Under the pieces are notes generated by a model, which saw nothing but the letters and a program-made list of their open reading frames with translations, was not told the DNA's origin and did no database searches. DNA of 64,000 nt from Flavobacterium hungaricum (GTDB lineage: Bacteria > Bacteroidota > Bacteroidia > Flavobacteriales > Flavobacteriaceae), in NCBI RefSeq assembly GCF_015182285.1, contig NZ_PRDM01000001.1:1612001-1676000 (forward strand). Direction: 5' to 3'. The position numbers and the translations under genes were made by a program. Position 1 is the stretch's first letter. Each line of letters starts with the position of its first letter. Shown piece after piece: positions 33,262 through 40,942 of the stretch.

Positions 33262-33420
33262 AAAGCCCCAGCGGGGCACAATATTTATAGAAATTCAATA
33301 ACCAAGGTAGAAAAGCCCCAGCGGGGTGAAATATTTGTAAAAACAATATAATTTCGCTCCGCTGGAGCTTGATTCTCAAATTGATTTTTTGCTATAAATA
33401 TACAGCTCCTCCGGAGCTTA
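33262..33420. repeat. Cluster of AGCCCCAGCGGGGC / AGCTCC REP-like units
   Basis: Units AAAGCCCCAGCGGGGC (33264), AAAGCCCCAGCGGGGT (33313), TTCGCTCCGCTGGAGC (about 33353) and CAGCTCCTCCGGAGC (about 33403) each adjoin an AATATTTATAGAAA-type tail or its inverse. The cluster is non-coding; a minus-strand frame over it (33285-33563) is spurious. The gap 32973-33492 holds only this, the flanking repeat and the terminator at 33438. Confidence 0.8.
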
Positions 33421-33437
33421 CTATAGATAAAAAAAAA

Positions 33438-33480
33438 CAAAACCTCCAAAATCATTTGACTTTGGAGGTTTGCTTTTAAA
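33438..33480 (-). terminator. Terminator of the SDR gene at 33493
   Basis: Arms AAACCTCCAAA and TTTGGAGGTTT with loop ATCATTTGAC. An A-run on the + strand gives the T-tail for minus-strand transcription. The loop resembles the TCATTTGA loop of the tRNA-Val terminators. Confidence 0.8.
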
Positions 33481-33492
33481 TATAAATTTTGA

Positions 33493-34230
33493 TTACCACG
33501 GACTTTCTTCGCTTTCGTTCTCAATATCAGGACTAAAGAATTTTCCAGTTGGTCCGTTTTCATCTGTATCAGTATGTTTAACGATAAAACTTGCTGCGCT
33601 TTCTACGCTTTGAGGGCCGCTGTGATGGTTGAAATCGGTTGCGGTGTAACCTGGGTCAATCGAATTTACTTTAAAAGGTAAATCTCTCAATTCGTAAGCC
33701 AATGTGATGGTAAAAGCATTTAAAGCTGCTTTTGAAGAAACATACGAAATAGCCTTGATACTGTGATATTTCCATGTCGGATCACTGTGCAAAGTAAGCG
33801 AACCCAAACCAGATGTAATATTGCTGATTCTTGGGCTTTCTGATTTTTTAAGCAAATCGATAAAAGCCTGTGTAACGTTGATTACGCCAAAGAAATTGGT
33901 GTCAAATGTTTCTCTGATTCCGTCAATATTGGCAATTGAAGCTTCTTGTGGCAAAGCGCCCAAAATGCCCGCATTATTGATTAAAACATCTAATTTTCCT
34001 TGTTCTTTTTCTACGATATTTTTGGCTGCCAGAATACTTTCTGGATTCGTAACATCAATCTGAATGGCTTGGATATTTTCAAATCCGTCTTTTGACAATT
34101 GATTTACCACGTCTTCACCTTTAGCAAGATCACGCGTTCCCAGATAAACAAAAAATCCTTTTTTAGAAAGTTGTTTTGCCGTTTCTAAACCTATACTTCT
34201 ATTTGCCCCTGTTATTAATGCTGTTTTCAT
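33493..34230 (-). CDS. SDR-family oxidoreductase (carbonyl-reductase-like)
   Basis: 245 residues. The cofactor motif TGANRSIGLETA is at residues 7-18, NNAGILG at about 87, and the YVSSK active-site motif at about 165. The SDR core with LITGANRSIGLETAKQL resembles plant and bacterial carbonyl-reductase-like SDRs with NADPH preference. It follows a Crp/Fnr regulator gene (34311) on the same strand but has its own palindrome and -7-like box in the 80-bp gap, so it is probably a regulated target of that protein. Confidence 0.87.
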   Translation of the reverse strand: MKTALITGANRSIGLETAKQLSKKGFFVYLGTRDLAKGEDVVNQLSKDGFENIQAIQIDVTNPESILAAKNIVEKEQGKLDVLINNAGILGALPQEASIANIDGIRETFDTNFFGVINVTQAFIDLLKKSESPRISNITSGLGSLTLHSDPTWKYHSIKAISYVSSKAALNAFTITLAYELRDLPFKVNSIDPGYTATDFNHHSGPQSVESAASFIVKHTDTDENGPTGKFFSPDIENESEESPW

Positions 34231-34257
34231 TTTGTATCTTATTTAAATTTTATACTG

Positions 34258-34302
34258 CAAAGTTGCAGCGATAAAAAATGAAAACATTTGCCATTTGGCA
34301 AA
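34258..34302 (-). promoter_or_regulatory. Palindrome and promoter of the SDR gene
   Basis: TTTGCCATTTGGCAAA (34287-34302) is a perfect 7-2-7 palindrome. On the minus strand the -7-like CAACTTTG (34265-34258) follows after 21 nt. A near-copy lies in front of the Crp/Fnr gene itself. Confidence 0.6.
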
Positions 34303-34310
34303 AAGCGATT

Positions 34311-34880
34311 TTAGCGGATATTTTTTCTAATACGGCTTAAAGAAGATTGGGTGATTCCTAAATAAGAAGCCAAATAAGAAAGCGGAATTCGATTGAGGAT
34401 TTTCGGGTATTTCTCCATAAAAGATAAATAACGTGTTGTAGCGTCTTCTGAAACCAGCGGACTTCTTCTTTCTATTTTCTGCATCAAAGCTCTTGCAATG
34501 ATTTTATGTACGATAGCATCCCAGCCTACAATTGTATTGAGAAGTTCTTCCCAATCGTGTTTCGAAAAAACTAAAAGTTTACAATCTGTAACCGCCTGAA
34601 CATATGCAGAAGAACAGATACTGTTTTGAAAACTTTCTAAATCAACGACAAGATTTTTTTCATCAATAAAATATTTGGTGATTTCTTCGCCTTTATTGTC
34701 GTAATAACAAACGCGCATAACGCCGTCTAAAACAAAACCAACTTGCGTAGAAATTTTTCCTGCTTCAGAGAAATATTCGTCTTTAGGAAGCTCCAATTCT
34801 GAGGCTTTGCTTGTAATTAAATCAATTTGCTGCTGATTTAAATTGCCGTATTGCAATATAAAATTTACTAGTTCTTTCAT
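34311..34880 (-). CDS. Crp/Fnr-family transcriptional regulator
   Basis: 189 residues, same design as the protein at 15012: a cNMP-like beta-roll (VGFVLDGVMRVCYYDNKGEEITKYFIDEKNLV), a dimer helix and a C-terminal winged HTH (NRIPLSYLASYLGITQSSLSRIRKNI). No canonical cAMP-binding cassette. Palindromes of the TTTGnCATTTGGCAAA type upstream of both this gene (34914) and the SDR gene (34287) suggest that it regulates itself and its neighbour. Confidence 0.88.
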   Translation of the reverse strand: MKELVNFILQYGNLNQQQIDLITSKASELELPKDEYFSEAGKISTQVGFVLDGVMRVCYYDNKGEEITKYFIDEKNLVVDLESFQNSICSSAYVQAVTDCKLLVFSKHDWEELLNTIVGWDAIVHKIIARALMQKIERRSPLVSEDATTRYLSFMEKYPKILNRIPLSYLASYLGITQSSLSRIRKNIR

Positions 34881-34883
34881 GCG

Positions 34884-34929
34884 GGAAAGTTAGGGATAAG
34901 TTTTTATCGAAAATTTGTCATTTGGCAAA
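34884..34929 (-). promoter_or_regulatory. Palindrome and promoter of the Crp/Fnr gene
   Basis: TTTGTCATTTGGCAAA (34914-34929) differs by one base from the SDR site. On the minus strand TAACTTTC (34891-34884), a -7-like box, follows after 22 nt, and the ATG is at 34880. Confidence 0.55.
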
Positions 34930-34951
34930 AAAGATATAGAGAGCAAAACAA

Positions 34952-35413
34952 TTATGCTGTTTTAATCTTGTATTTAATTTCTTTAGAATTTGCGTATTCT
35001 CCTTCAATATACCAAGTAAGTAAATCTTTGAATGTCATGTCTGTAACTTTTCTTTCAGGGCTTGAAAATGAAGGTTTATTGATTTTTATATTATTAAAAC
35101 TCAACAATTCAATTGTTTTAAGCGGTATCCAAACTGATAATTTCAAAAGATTGATAAGGATAAATGCTGGATTTGCAACTTCTGCCTCTGAATGAAAATG
35201 TTCGTCATACTTAAAATTAGAATAATCCAATTCGAATTTTTCTACAAATCTGATCAGCAGATCGTAATTATCATCCCCATAGAAACTTAAATCTTCTGCA
35301 ATCTTAACTTTTAAGCTGTCTATATCTTCTCTTGCTTCCTTCTCTAGAAATTTTTTTACTGTACTGTAAGCAAATCTTAACTTTGCAAATTCAATCTCTT
35401 TTTCTTGCTTCAT
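34952..35413 (-). CDS. DUF1493-like protein
   Basis: 153 residues, soluble. Residues about 25-75 (VKIAEDLSFYGDDNYDLLIRFVEKFELDYSNFKYDEHFHSEAE) have the layout of DUF1493, an acyl-carrier-like family: an LxxDLxxYGDD segment, then a helix and F-x-Y-x-x-H-F-x-x-E. The C-terminal part (MTFKDLLTWYIEGEYA) also fits. DUF1493 proteins have no established function; some occur in toxin-immunity style clusters. It lies 24 bp after the DUF2200 gene and is followed by the Crp/Fnr regulator. Confidence 0.6.
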   Translation of the reverse strand: MKQEKEIEFAKLRFAYSTVKKFLEKEAREDIDSLKVKIAEDLSFYGDDNYDLLIRFVEKFELDYSNFKYDEHFHSEAEVANPAFILINLLKLSVWIPLKTIELLSFNNIKINKPSFSSPERKVTDMTFKDLLTWYIEGEYANSKEIKYKIKTA

Positions 35414-35437
35414 CTATATTTAATTTTAAAAAAAAAA

Positions 35438-35791
35438 TTAAACTCTCAAAATCTTCTCCATTTTCTTGCCTTTTGCCAGTTCATCAATCAATTTATCCAG
35501 ATAACGAATTTTCTGCATCAGTGGATCTTCGATTTCTTCTACGCGATAGCCGCAGATTACGCCCGTGATTTTTGACGCATTCGGATTTAGTTTTGGAGCT
35601 TCTTCAAAGAAGGTTTCAAAAGTTACTTTCTTTTCAATTTGCGCTTTAAGCTGTTCTGCATTGTAACCTGTAAGCCAAAAGATTACTTCGTCTAATTCTG
35701 CTGTCGTTCGTTCCTTTTTTTCTACCTTCTGAATGTATAACGGATACACACTCGAAAACAAAAGTTTGTATACTCTTTCATTGTTCATCAT
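35438..35791 (-). CDS. DUF2200 family protein
   Basis: 117 residues. [40 protein letters not shown] is the opening of DUF2200, followed by [49 protein letters not shown]. The full domain is present. Function unknown; the single Cys-Gly-Tyr-Arg stretch is conserved in the family as I recall. It starts with Met-Met; either could initiate. It is probably co-transcribed with the DUF1493-like gene downstream. Confidence 0.82.
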   Translation of the reverse strand: MMNNERVYKLLFSSVYPLYIQKVEKKERTTAELDEVIFWLTGYNAEQLKAQIEKKVTFETFFEEAPKLNPNASKITGVICGYRVEEIEDPLMQKIRYLDKLIDELAKGKKMEKILRV

Positions 35792-35821
35792 ATTGAATAT
35801 TTTTTAGAATCAGTTAAATTT

Positions 35822-36565
35822 CTATTCTTCTAATGGATTATAATTACTAAATCGAATCATCTCATCGCTAGATCCCGTGTATGCTCCAGAATATATTTTT
35901 GTTTCTTTATTATTTTTAATTACAAAACTTTCAACCTGCCCGTCCATAATATCGACTCTGGCAAATTCAGTAAGCGTATTTTTGCTGAGTTTTAAAAATG
36001 TAGTTGTAGAACCTGCGTAAACGCTTAAAGCATCAATACAATTTAATTTTTCGTTGTATGCAAGATTGGGATAATTGTCTGAATTTTTTATTTCTATAAA
36101 TTGATTCTCTTTTTTAGAAAAAATAAACAATTTTCGAATATCATTTGCTCCTCGGGCTGCAGCATCATAATGAATTGTAAAATCATTTAAACCGTCATTA
36201 TTAAAATCTTTAATTTCTGTAAGCAGCGGAATCTCACTTTCTTTTCTCAAAGCATCATTTTGAATAAGCTTCCATTTATTGTCTGCTTTCTGAAAAAGTT
36301 TGAAATAAACCGTTATCAGCGTATCAACTTCCGTTTGTGTAATTTCTATTTTATATTTTCCTGGAAAAGCAATTTTGGTACTGTCTGCAAAAGTTTCTGT
36401 ATAGGAATGTATTTCTTTTGATTCGGTTATTTTTTGCTTATTTTCCTGTTCTGAAGGCTTTTTAGTCACATCGGTTTTGACAATTTCAGAGTTTTTGATT
36501 TCTGCTTTTTTATCGATGCAGCTTATCATCGAAAGAAAAATAATAAGGAATAGACCGTTTCTCAT
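35822..36565 (-). CDS. Lipoprotein with an FG-GAP-like loop (XAC2610-like)
   Basis: 247 residues. MRNGLFLIIFLSMISCIDKK has the lipobox MISC. The region after a charged spacer is beta-rich, and DFNNDGLNDFTIHYDAAARG (about residue 130) looks like a calcium-binding FG-GAP or EF-hand-like loop, as in XAC2610-related surface proteins. It is likely exposed to the periplasm. Neighbours are the DUF2200 gene downstream and the small divergent gene at 36615. Function not known. Confidence 0.72.
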   Translation of the reverse strand: MRNGLFLIIFLSMISCIDKKAEIKNSEIVKTDVTKKPSEQENKQKITESKEIHSYTETFADSTKIAFPGKYKIEITQTEVDTLITVYFKLFQKADNKWKLIQNDALRKESEIPLLTEIKDFNNDGLNDFTIHYDAAARGANDIRKLFIFSKKENQFIEIKNSDNYPNLAYNEKLNCIDALSVYAGSTTTFLKLSKNTLTEFARVDIMDGQVESFVIKNNKETKIYSGAYTGSSDEMIRFSNYNPLEE

Positions 36566-36614
36566 TTATATATTTTAATTTGGTTTAAAATTATAAAATA
36601 ATTCAACACCGAAA

Positions 36615-36995
36615 ATGATATTAGAATGTTATAATTTACTAAAAGCGATAGAAAAACGTCCTGCTATGTTTATTGGTGAGGCAACACTTAAAAATATAAA
36701 AATTTTTATTTCGGGTTATCATGTTGCTTTGGTCGAAAATAAAATAGCAACCGAATCTCAAGTCGAACCTTTTTTTGATTGGACTGCGCGTAAATTGGGT
36801 TATTACGAATCTACTGCGGGCTGGGCCAATATGATTTTAGCTTCTAGTCTGGGGATTAATCCTGAAACTGTAATTTGGGAGCATGTTTTTGCATTGCAAA
36901 TTACCCAGGAACAACATTTGGATTCGATCAATTTATTTTATGAATTGCTGGAGGAATATAAAAATGAAATTCTACAAGAAAATAATTTACCTTAG
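36615..36995 (+). CDS. Small protein resembling orphan immunity proteins
   Basis: 126 residues. The opening CYNLLKAIEKRPAMFIGEATLKNIKIFISGYHVAL has the K-R-P-A-M-(Y/F)-I-G...L..F..GY pattern of a small bacterial family often located in polymorphic toxin/immunity loci. There is a further conserved-looking FFDWTARKLGYYESTAGWANMI. Soluble, no metal motif. It is divergent from the lipoprotein at 35822 and 34 bp upstream of the VOC gene. No toxin is nearby, so an orphan immunity role is only an inference. Confidence 0.6.
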   Translation: MILECYNLLKAIEKRPAMFIGEATLKNIKIFISGYHVALVENKIATESQVEPFFDWTARKLGYYESTAGWANMILASSLGINPETVIWEHVFALQITQEQHLDSINLFYELLEEYKNEILQENNLP

Positions 36996-37029
36996 TTGCA
37001 GTAAATCAATTATTTAAATTTGAAATAAT

Positions 37030-37440
37030 ATGTCAGATCTAACCAATAACAATTCCGATAATAATACGCCAAAAGTAACGGGAATCGGCGGTATTTTCTT
37101 TTTTACAAATGATCCTAAAGAAACCAGAGATTGGTACGCTAAAAATTTAGGACTTGAAACCAACGATTGGGGTTCGACTTTTGAATCGAGAAAACTCGAT
37201 AATCCCGATGAAATAGAATCACTGCAATGGAGTCCGTTCAAGAAAGACGATCAATACTTCTCGCCTTCAAAAAAAGAATTCATGATTAATTACCGTGTGC
37301 AAAATATTGAAGGTCTTGTAGAACAGTTAAAACAAAATGGCGTAACGGTTCTAGATGCTGTCGAAACGTACGACTACGGCAAATTCGTTCATATTTTGGA
37401 CAATGACGGTAATAAAATTGAACTTTGGGAACCAATGTGA
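37030..37440 (+). CDS. VOC-family (glyoxalase fold) protein
   Basis: 136 residues. An N-terminal low-complexity run (MSDLTNNNSDNNTPK) precedes TGIGGIFFFTNDPKETRDWYAKNLGLETNDWG, then EFMINYRVQNIEGLVEQLKQNGVTVLD and FVHILDNDGNKIELWEPM. The C-terminal IELWEP is typical of VOC proteins, and the Glu is a usual metal ligand. The reaction is not assignable. Its stop meets the heptad inverted array at 37447-37660. Confidence 0.85.
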   Translation: MSDLTNNNSDNNTPKVTGIGGIFFFTNDPKETRDWYAKNLGLETNDWGSTFESRKLDNPDEIESLQWSPFKKDDQYFSPSKKEFMINYRVQNIEGLVEQLKQNGVTVLDAVETYDYGKFVHILDNDGNKIELWEPM

Positions 37441-37446
37441 GGTTTT

Positions 37447-37660
37447 GGGTTATGAGTTATGGGTTAAGGGTTAAGAGTTATGGGTTAAGAGTTAAGAGTT
37501 AAGGGTTAAGGGTTAAGAGTTAAGAGTTAAGAGTTAAGAGTTATGGGTTATGGGTTAAGCAGGCCGTTTAACTTATAACTTCTACCTCCTAACTTTTAAC
37601 TCCTAACTCCTAACTCCTAACTCCTAACTTCTAACTTCTAACCTTTAACTTCCAACTTTT
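37447..37660. repeat. Long heptad inverted array (GAGTTAA / TAACTCC)
   Basis: The left arm, 37447-37559, is sixteen seven-base units (GGGTTAT, GGGTTAA, GAGTTAA, GAGTTAT). The right arm, 37567-37660, is about thirteen inverse units (CTCCTAA, CTTCTAA and variants). GCAGGCCG forms the loop. It lies between the convergent genes ending at 37440 and 37663 and can fold into a stem near 90 bp. Confidence 0.9.
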
Positions 37661-37662
37661 CC

Positions 37663-38427
37663 CTAATTCCAGATTCCGTTCATTTCGGTCAAAATAATAG
37701 GCTTGCCTTCTGTAACCACAATCGTATGTTCGTGCTGCGCCATAAAGCCGCCTTTATTTCCAACCATTGTCCAGCCGTCTTGCAAAGTTTCTGCGTACGT
37801 AGAAGTTGTCGAAATAAACGTTTCTATAGCAACCACAGAATTTTTCTTAAATCGGGTTTGGTTAAATCGGTCTCTGTAGTTCGCGATTTCGTGCGGTGCT
37901 TCGTGCAGGCTTCTCCCTACTCCATGTCCCGTAAGATTTTTAATGACTTTGTAACCTCTTTTTTTAGCTTCGGTTTCCATTATAAAACCAATGTCCGAAA
38001 TACGTACGCCGCCTTTTATGTTGTGAATCGCTTTATGCAGTATTTCTTTAGAAGCTTCAACTAGTTTTTGATGTTCGTTTACATCTTCTCCAATTACGAA
38101 CGAACCGCCGTTATCAGACCAAAATCCGTTTAATTCTGCCGAAACATCGATATTGATCAAATCCCCTTCTTTAAGAATTCTCTTTTCAGACGGAATTCCG
38201 TGGCAAAATTCATTATCAACGCTAATGCAGGTCCATCCCGGAAAACCGTAGGTAAGATAGGGCGCCGATTTAGCTCCAAGATCATTCAGTATCTCCCCTC
38301 CGTAATCGTCTAGTTGTTTGGTTGAAATGCCTGGCTGCGCAAATTTTCTCATTTCTTTTAACGTAAAAGCTACGGCTTGACTTATTTCCTGCATTCCGAT
38401 TAATTCGGATTCTGTTGTAATTGACAT
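37663..38427 (-). CDS. map: Type I methionyl aminopeptidase
   Basis: 254 residues, standard for MetAP type I. The pita-bread metal ligands are visible: Asp in NIDVSAELNGFWSDNGG (two aspartates), His in TGHGVGRSLHEAP, Glu in AIETFIS, and Glu in the final HEHTIVVTEGKPIIL. The substrate-pocket His lies in NEFCHGIPSEKR. It removes N-terminal Met from nascent proteins in the cytoplasm. The gene is convergent with the VOC gene across the heptad array and is outside a ribosomal operon. Confidence 0.92.
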   Translation of the reverse strand: MSITTESELIGMQEISQAVAFTLKEMRKFAQPGISTKQLDDYGGEILNDLGAKSAPYLTYGFPGWTCISVDNEFCHGIPSEKRILKEGDLINIDVSAELNGFWSDNGGSFVIGEDVNEHQKLVEASKEILHKAIHNIKGGVRISDIGFIMETEAKKRGYKVIKNLTGHGVGRSLHEAPHEIANYRDRFNQTRFKKNSVVAIETFISTTSTYAETLQDGWTMVGNKGGFMAQHEHTIVVTEGKPIILTEMNGIWN

Positions 38428-38444
38428 GATTTTTTATTTTTAAG

Positions 38445-39113
38445 CTAGTTGTAATTTTTTATTTTTTGGATATTAGATTCAATATCATGTGCTAAATTAA
38501 TTGTTCTATCTTTTTTATCTGTTTTCATACTAAAATCTTTTTTTATAAGCTCCCAATCTTTTTCTGATATTTCTTTAATCATTGGTGTTATTTGGTAATA
38601 TTTAGTTTGCTTATCTAATACATCCTCAAATGATATTTCAATAAAACATCTTACTTGAATAAAACAGTAATTTTCTAGTTCTTTTTGAATAATTTTTTCA
38701 TTTTGAGAATAATATCCATTATCATATTCAGCTATAAGACCTTCATTCTGCCCAGAAAAATTACCGATTCCATTAATATATTCCATCAATGGAATCTCTT
38801 TTTCTTGTGTCTCATCTCTTTTTCTTATACTTAAGAATGAAAATTGCTGTTCCAATTCAAAATTTGAAATTTTACTGTTATGATTAAATATTTGCCACTT
38901 AGTTGTTACAGAGTCCTTTTGTGATATTGTGGTTCTAATTTCAATCTTCGGAGTATTTTCTAACTTCATAATTTCTGTTTGAATATTAGATATATTATTC
39001 GCTTGAACAGAAACATAAATACTAGCTAAGATTAAAACAGTTGCTGCGAAAGTTTCAAAGAAAATTTTATTTCGTTCTAATTTAGAACGTAGTTTTACAA
39101 TTTTGTTTTTCAT
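38445..39113 (-). CDS. Membrane-anchored uncharacterised protein
   Basis: 222 residues. A basic N-terminus (KNKIVKLRSKLERNK) leads to one membrane helix (FETFAATVLILASIYVSVQA, about 19-38), then a soluble mixed domain of about 180 residues with IEISFEDVLDKQTKYY. No lipobox or cleavage site is clear, so it is likely an inner-membrane protein with its bulk outside. It is separated by only 6 bp from the next gene (39120), so the pair is co-transcribed. I do not recognise the family. Confidence 0.6.
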   Translation of the reverse strand: MKNKIVKLRSKLERNKIFFETFAATVLILASIYVSVQANNISNIQTEIMKLENTPKIEIRTTISQKDSVTTKWQIFNHNSKISNFELEQQFSFLSIRKRDETQEKEIPLMEYINGIGNFSGQNEGLIAEYDNGYYSQNEKIIQKELENYCFIQVRCFIEISFEDVLDKQTKYYQITPMIKEISEKDWELIKKDFSMKTDKKDRTINLAHDIESNIQKIKNYN

Positions 39114-39119
39114 TTTTAT

Positions 39120-39530
39120 TTATCTGCTAAATTTCTCTTCCAAAAAACTCAAATTATTGTCTGCTAAAGCTTTTAGAATTTCAGTTGTTTGGTTTTCATT
39201 TTGGTTCCAAAGTTCAGACATATAATTATGATCTAATTTTGAGCTTAATCCGAACCAGGTTTTCTTTGTTTTGGGTCTTTTGTAAAAAATATAAAACTCG
39301 TATTTGTCTGGTTTTCCGATGGCAGAAACCGTTATTCCATTTTTATTGGATAAATTTTCAAATTGAATAGAAGGAGAAAAATAAACCTCTTTTAAGCGTT
39401 CTGTTTCCTCTAGGTATTGTTTCCAAGGAAAAGTATCGAATATTGTCACTATTGCAGCGGCGTCAATTTTCCCTTGTTCGATAATTTTTGGGTTGGCGGG
39501 TTCGCAGATACTGTATCTAAAATTGCTCAT
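39120..39530 (-). CDS. Small uncharacterised protein
   Basis: 136 residues from the ATG at 39530; a 20-residue upstream extension is possible but basic and not family-like. The sequence has FDTFPWKQYLEETERL and PDKYEFYIFYKRPKTKKTWFGL, without cysteines, membrane parts or catalytic motifs. The size, single-copy character and position in a row of similar small genes suggest an immunity-type protein, but that is inference from context. Co-transcribed with the membrane protein at 38445. Confidence 0.55.
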   Translation of the reverse strand: MSNFRYSICEPANPKIIEQGKIDAAAIVTIFDTFPWKQYLEETERLKEVYFSPSIQFENLSNKNGITVSAIGKPDKYEFYIFYKRPKTKKTWFGLSSKLDHNYMSELWNQNENQTTEILKALADNNLSFLEEKFSR

Positions 39531-39670
39531 TTTATATTTTTTTCTAATAGCTAAAATAACTTTTTTTTGACAGCGATCTAAAAAATACAAATTAAAATCA
39601 GAAAATCTTTGAGTAATAAAGCTTTTGATTTCTCAATTTTACTTATTTTTCAACCTCCAAAACAAAACAA

Positions 39671-40234
39671 ATGGATTTAGAAAAAGTAAAGCAGATTATT
39701 GATGAGAAGCTAGGATCCGAATATGTTGTCTTTGAAACTGAAGACAGTGAAAAGTATACTTTTGCGTATTACAAACACCGAGATTATGGTCTTGAGGATG
39801 ACAGAGGCAGACTGGTTGGCACTGGTCCGGTAGTTTTTGTAAAAGAGACCGGCGAGCATAAATTACTTAGTTCTGGAGATTGTATTTATGGCGATTATTT
39901 TGATTTTAGAGAAGAAGTCGAGGAAGAGCCATTTGTACTTCCTAGTTTAGAACAAATTAAAGAAAGCATTCTAAGACGTAATTTTGTTAATTCTGAAGAT
40001 TTGTTTTTTCTGGAAGAAAATTGGAAACAACAATTTGAAGATCCTTCTATGGCATTGACAGGAAAGAAAGATATGGATTTTACAAATTTCTTGCTTGTAA
40101 AATCTAAGAATAGTTCTTTCTTAGATTTTATTAAAGAATATTGGCTTGGTTTAGATTTAGATTTTGAAATGCTTGACGACGAGCAGCTAATGCTGCGTCG
40201 AGTAAATCCGAAGCTTGAAGAGAACAATAATTAA
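39671..40234 (+). CDS. Imm35/YrhB-like N-terminal domain protein
   Basis: 187 residues, acidic. Residues about 15-70 (YVVFETEDSEKYTFAYYKHR, then GRLVGTGPVVFVKETGEHKLLSSG) resemble the immunity family Imm35 (YrhB), whose pattern is an aromatic-rich strand followed by G-x-G-P-(V/I) and a short turn. The C-terminal half (VLPSLEQIKESILRRNFVNS and DLDFEMLDDEQLMLRRVN) is family-specific or novel. Imm35 proteins protect against secreted toxins in other bacteria. No partner toxin is visible here. Confidence 0.5.
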   Translation: MDLEKVKQIIDEKLGSEYVVFETEDSEKYTFAYYKHRDYGLEDDRGRLVGTGPVVFVKETGEHKLLSSGDCIYGDYFDFREEVEEEPFVLPSLEQIKESILRRNFVNSEDLFFLEENWKQQFEDPSMALTGKKDMDFTNFLLVKSKNSSFLDFIKEYWLGLDLDFEMLDDEQLMLRRVNPKLEENNN

Positions 40235-40270
40235 TCTTAGATTTTATTAATCAGCAATATAAACATCAAA

Positions 40271-40642
40271 ATGTCAGAAACAAATCAATTTCAAGAAACG
40301 ATTAAAAAAGCGTATAAAGCTTTTAACGAAAGAAACATCGACAACGCACTTTCGACTATGCAGGAAGACGTACAATGGTCTAAAGCTTGGGAAGGCGGTT
40401 ATATTGTAGGTCACGAAGAAATTAGATCGTATTGGACGCGACAGTGGAGTGAAATAAATCCTAAAGTTGAGCCGGTTGGTTTTGATGAAAGAGAAAATGG
40501 AAGTCTGGAAGTAAAAGTCCACCAAAATGTAAAAGATCTGCAAGACGGTTTAATTTTTGACGGATTGGTAAAACATGTTTACACTTTTCAGGACGGTCTT
40601 ATTAAAACGATGGATATTGAGTTGGTAGAAAACAATAATTAA
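40271..40642 (+). CDS. SnoaL/NTF2-like protein
   Basis: 123 residues. FQETIKKAYKAFNERNIDNALSTMQEDVQWSKAWEGGYIVGHEEI is the usual opening of the SnoaL/nuclear-transport-factor-2 fold, a cone-shaped beta-sheet with a pocket. It can be an enzyme (hydrolase or isomerase) or a binding protein; the pocket residues are not diagnostic. It is co-oriented with 39671, 40653 and 40943 with gaps of about 10-40 bp, suggesting a transcript. Confidence 0.82.
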   Translation: MSETNQFQETIKKAYKAFNERNIDNALSTMQEDVQWSKAWEGGYIVGHEEIRSYWTRQWSEINPKVEPVGFDERENGSLEVKVHQNVKDLQDGLIFDGLVKHVYTFQDGLIKTMDIELVENNN

Positions 40643-40652
40643 TTGTATAACA

Positions 40653-40919
40653 ATGCATTATTTAGAATTACTAAAAGCTTTTAATAAAGATTACAGAATA
40701 AACTTTATTCAGATTTTAAAAGACAAAACGCTTTTAAATGTTTCTGAATTATCTCATGCATTTGATCTTTTATTAGACTCCAAAAAAGTAATTATAACCT
40801 TTAAAGATTATGATTTTGAAACTTTAAATGGAATAGTTGAAGAGCTTTTAAAATTAGAAATATCGTTTGGAGAATGCTCATTTCATGAAGAATTTGGTAT
40901 TGAGCATGACGTTTCTTAA
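40653..40919 (+). CDS. Small protein, possibly L7/L12 C-terminal-like
   Basis: 88 residues. The order LLKAFNKDYRINFIQILKDKTLLNVSELSHAFDLLLDSKKV recalls the I-K-x-V-K-x-x-T-G-L-x-L-K-E-A-K pattern of the ribosomal L7/L12 C-terminal fold, which many short bacterial proteins share. Then DYDFETLNGIVEELLKLEISF. No experimental role. Flanked by 10-bp and 23-bp gaps in the same operon-like row. Confidence in the fold is low. Confidence 0.5.
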   Translation: MHYLELLKAFNKDYRINFIQILKDKTLLNVSELSHAFDLLLDSKKVIITFKDYDFETLNGIVEELLKLEISFGECSFHEEFGIEHDVS

Positions 40920-40942
40920 ATCAGAATTTTAATTATTATAAA

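Noticed and set aside
33285..33563. 92-codon minus-strand frame
   Set aside because: Covers the REP-like cluster, the terminator at 33438 and the end of the SDR gene; not a gene.
37447..37660. CRISPR array
   Set aside because: Units are seven bases with no spacers and no cas genes; it is a heptad repeat with inverse arms.
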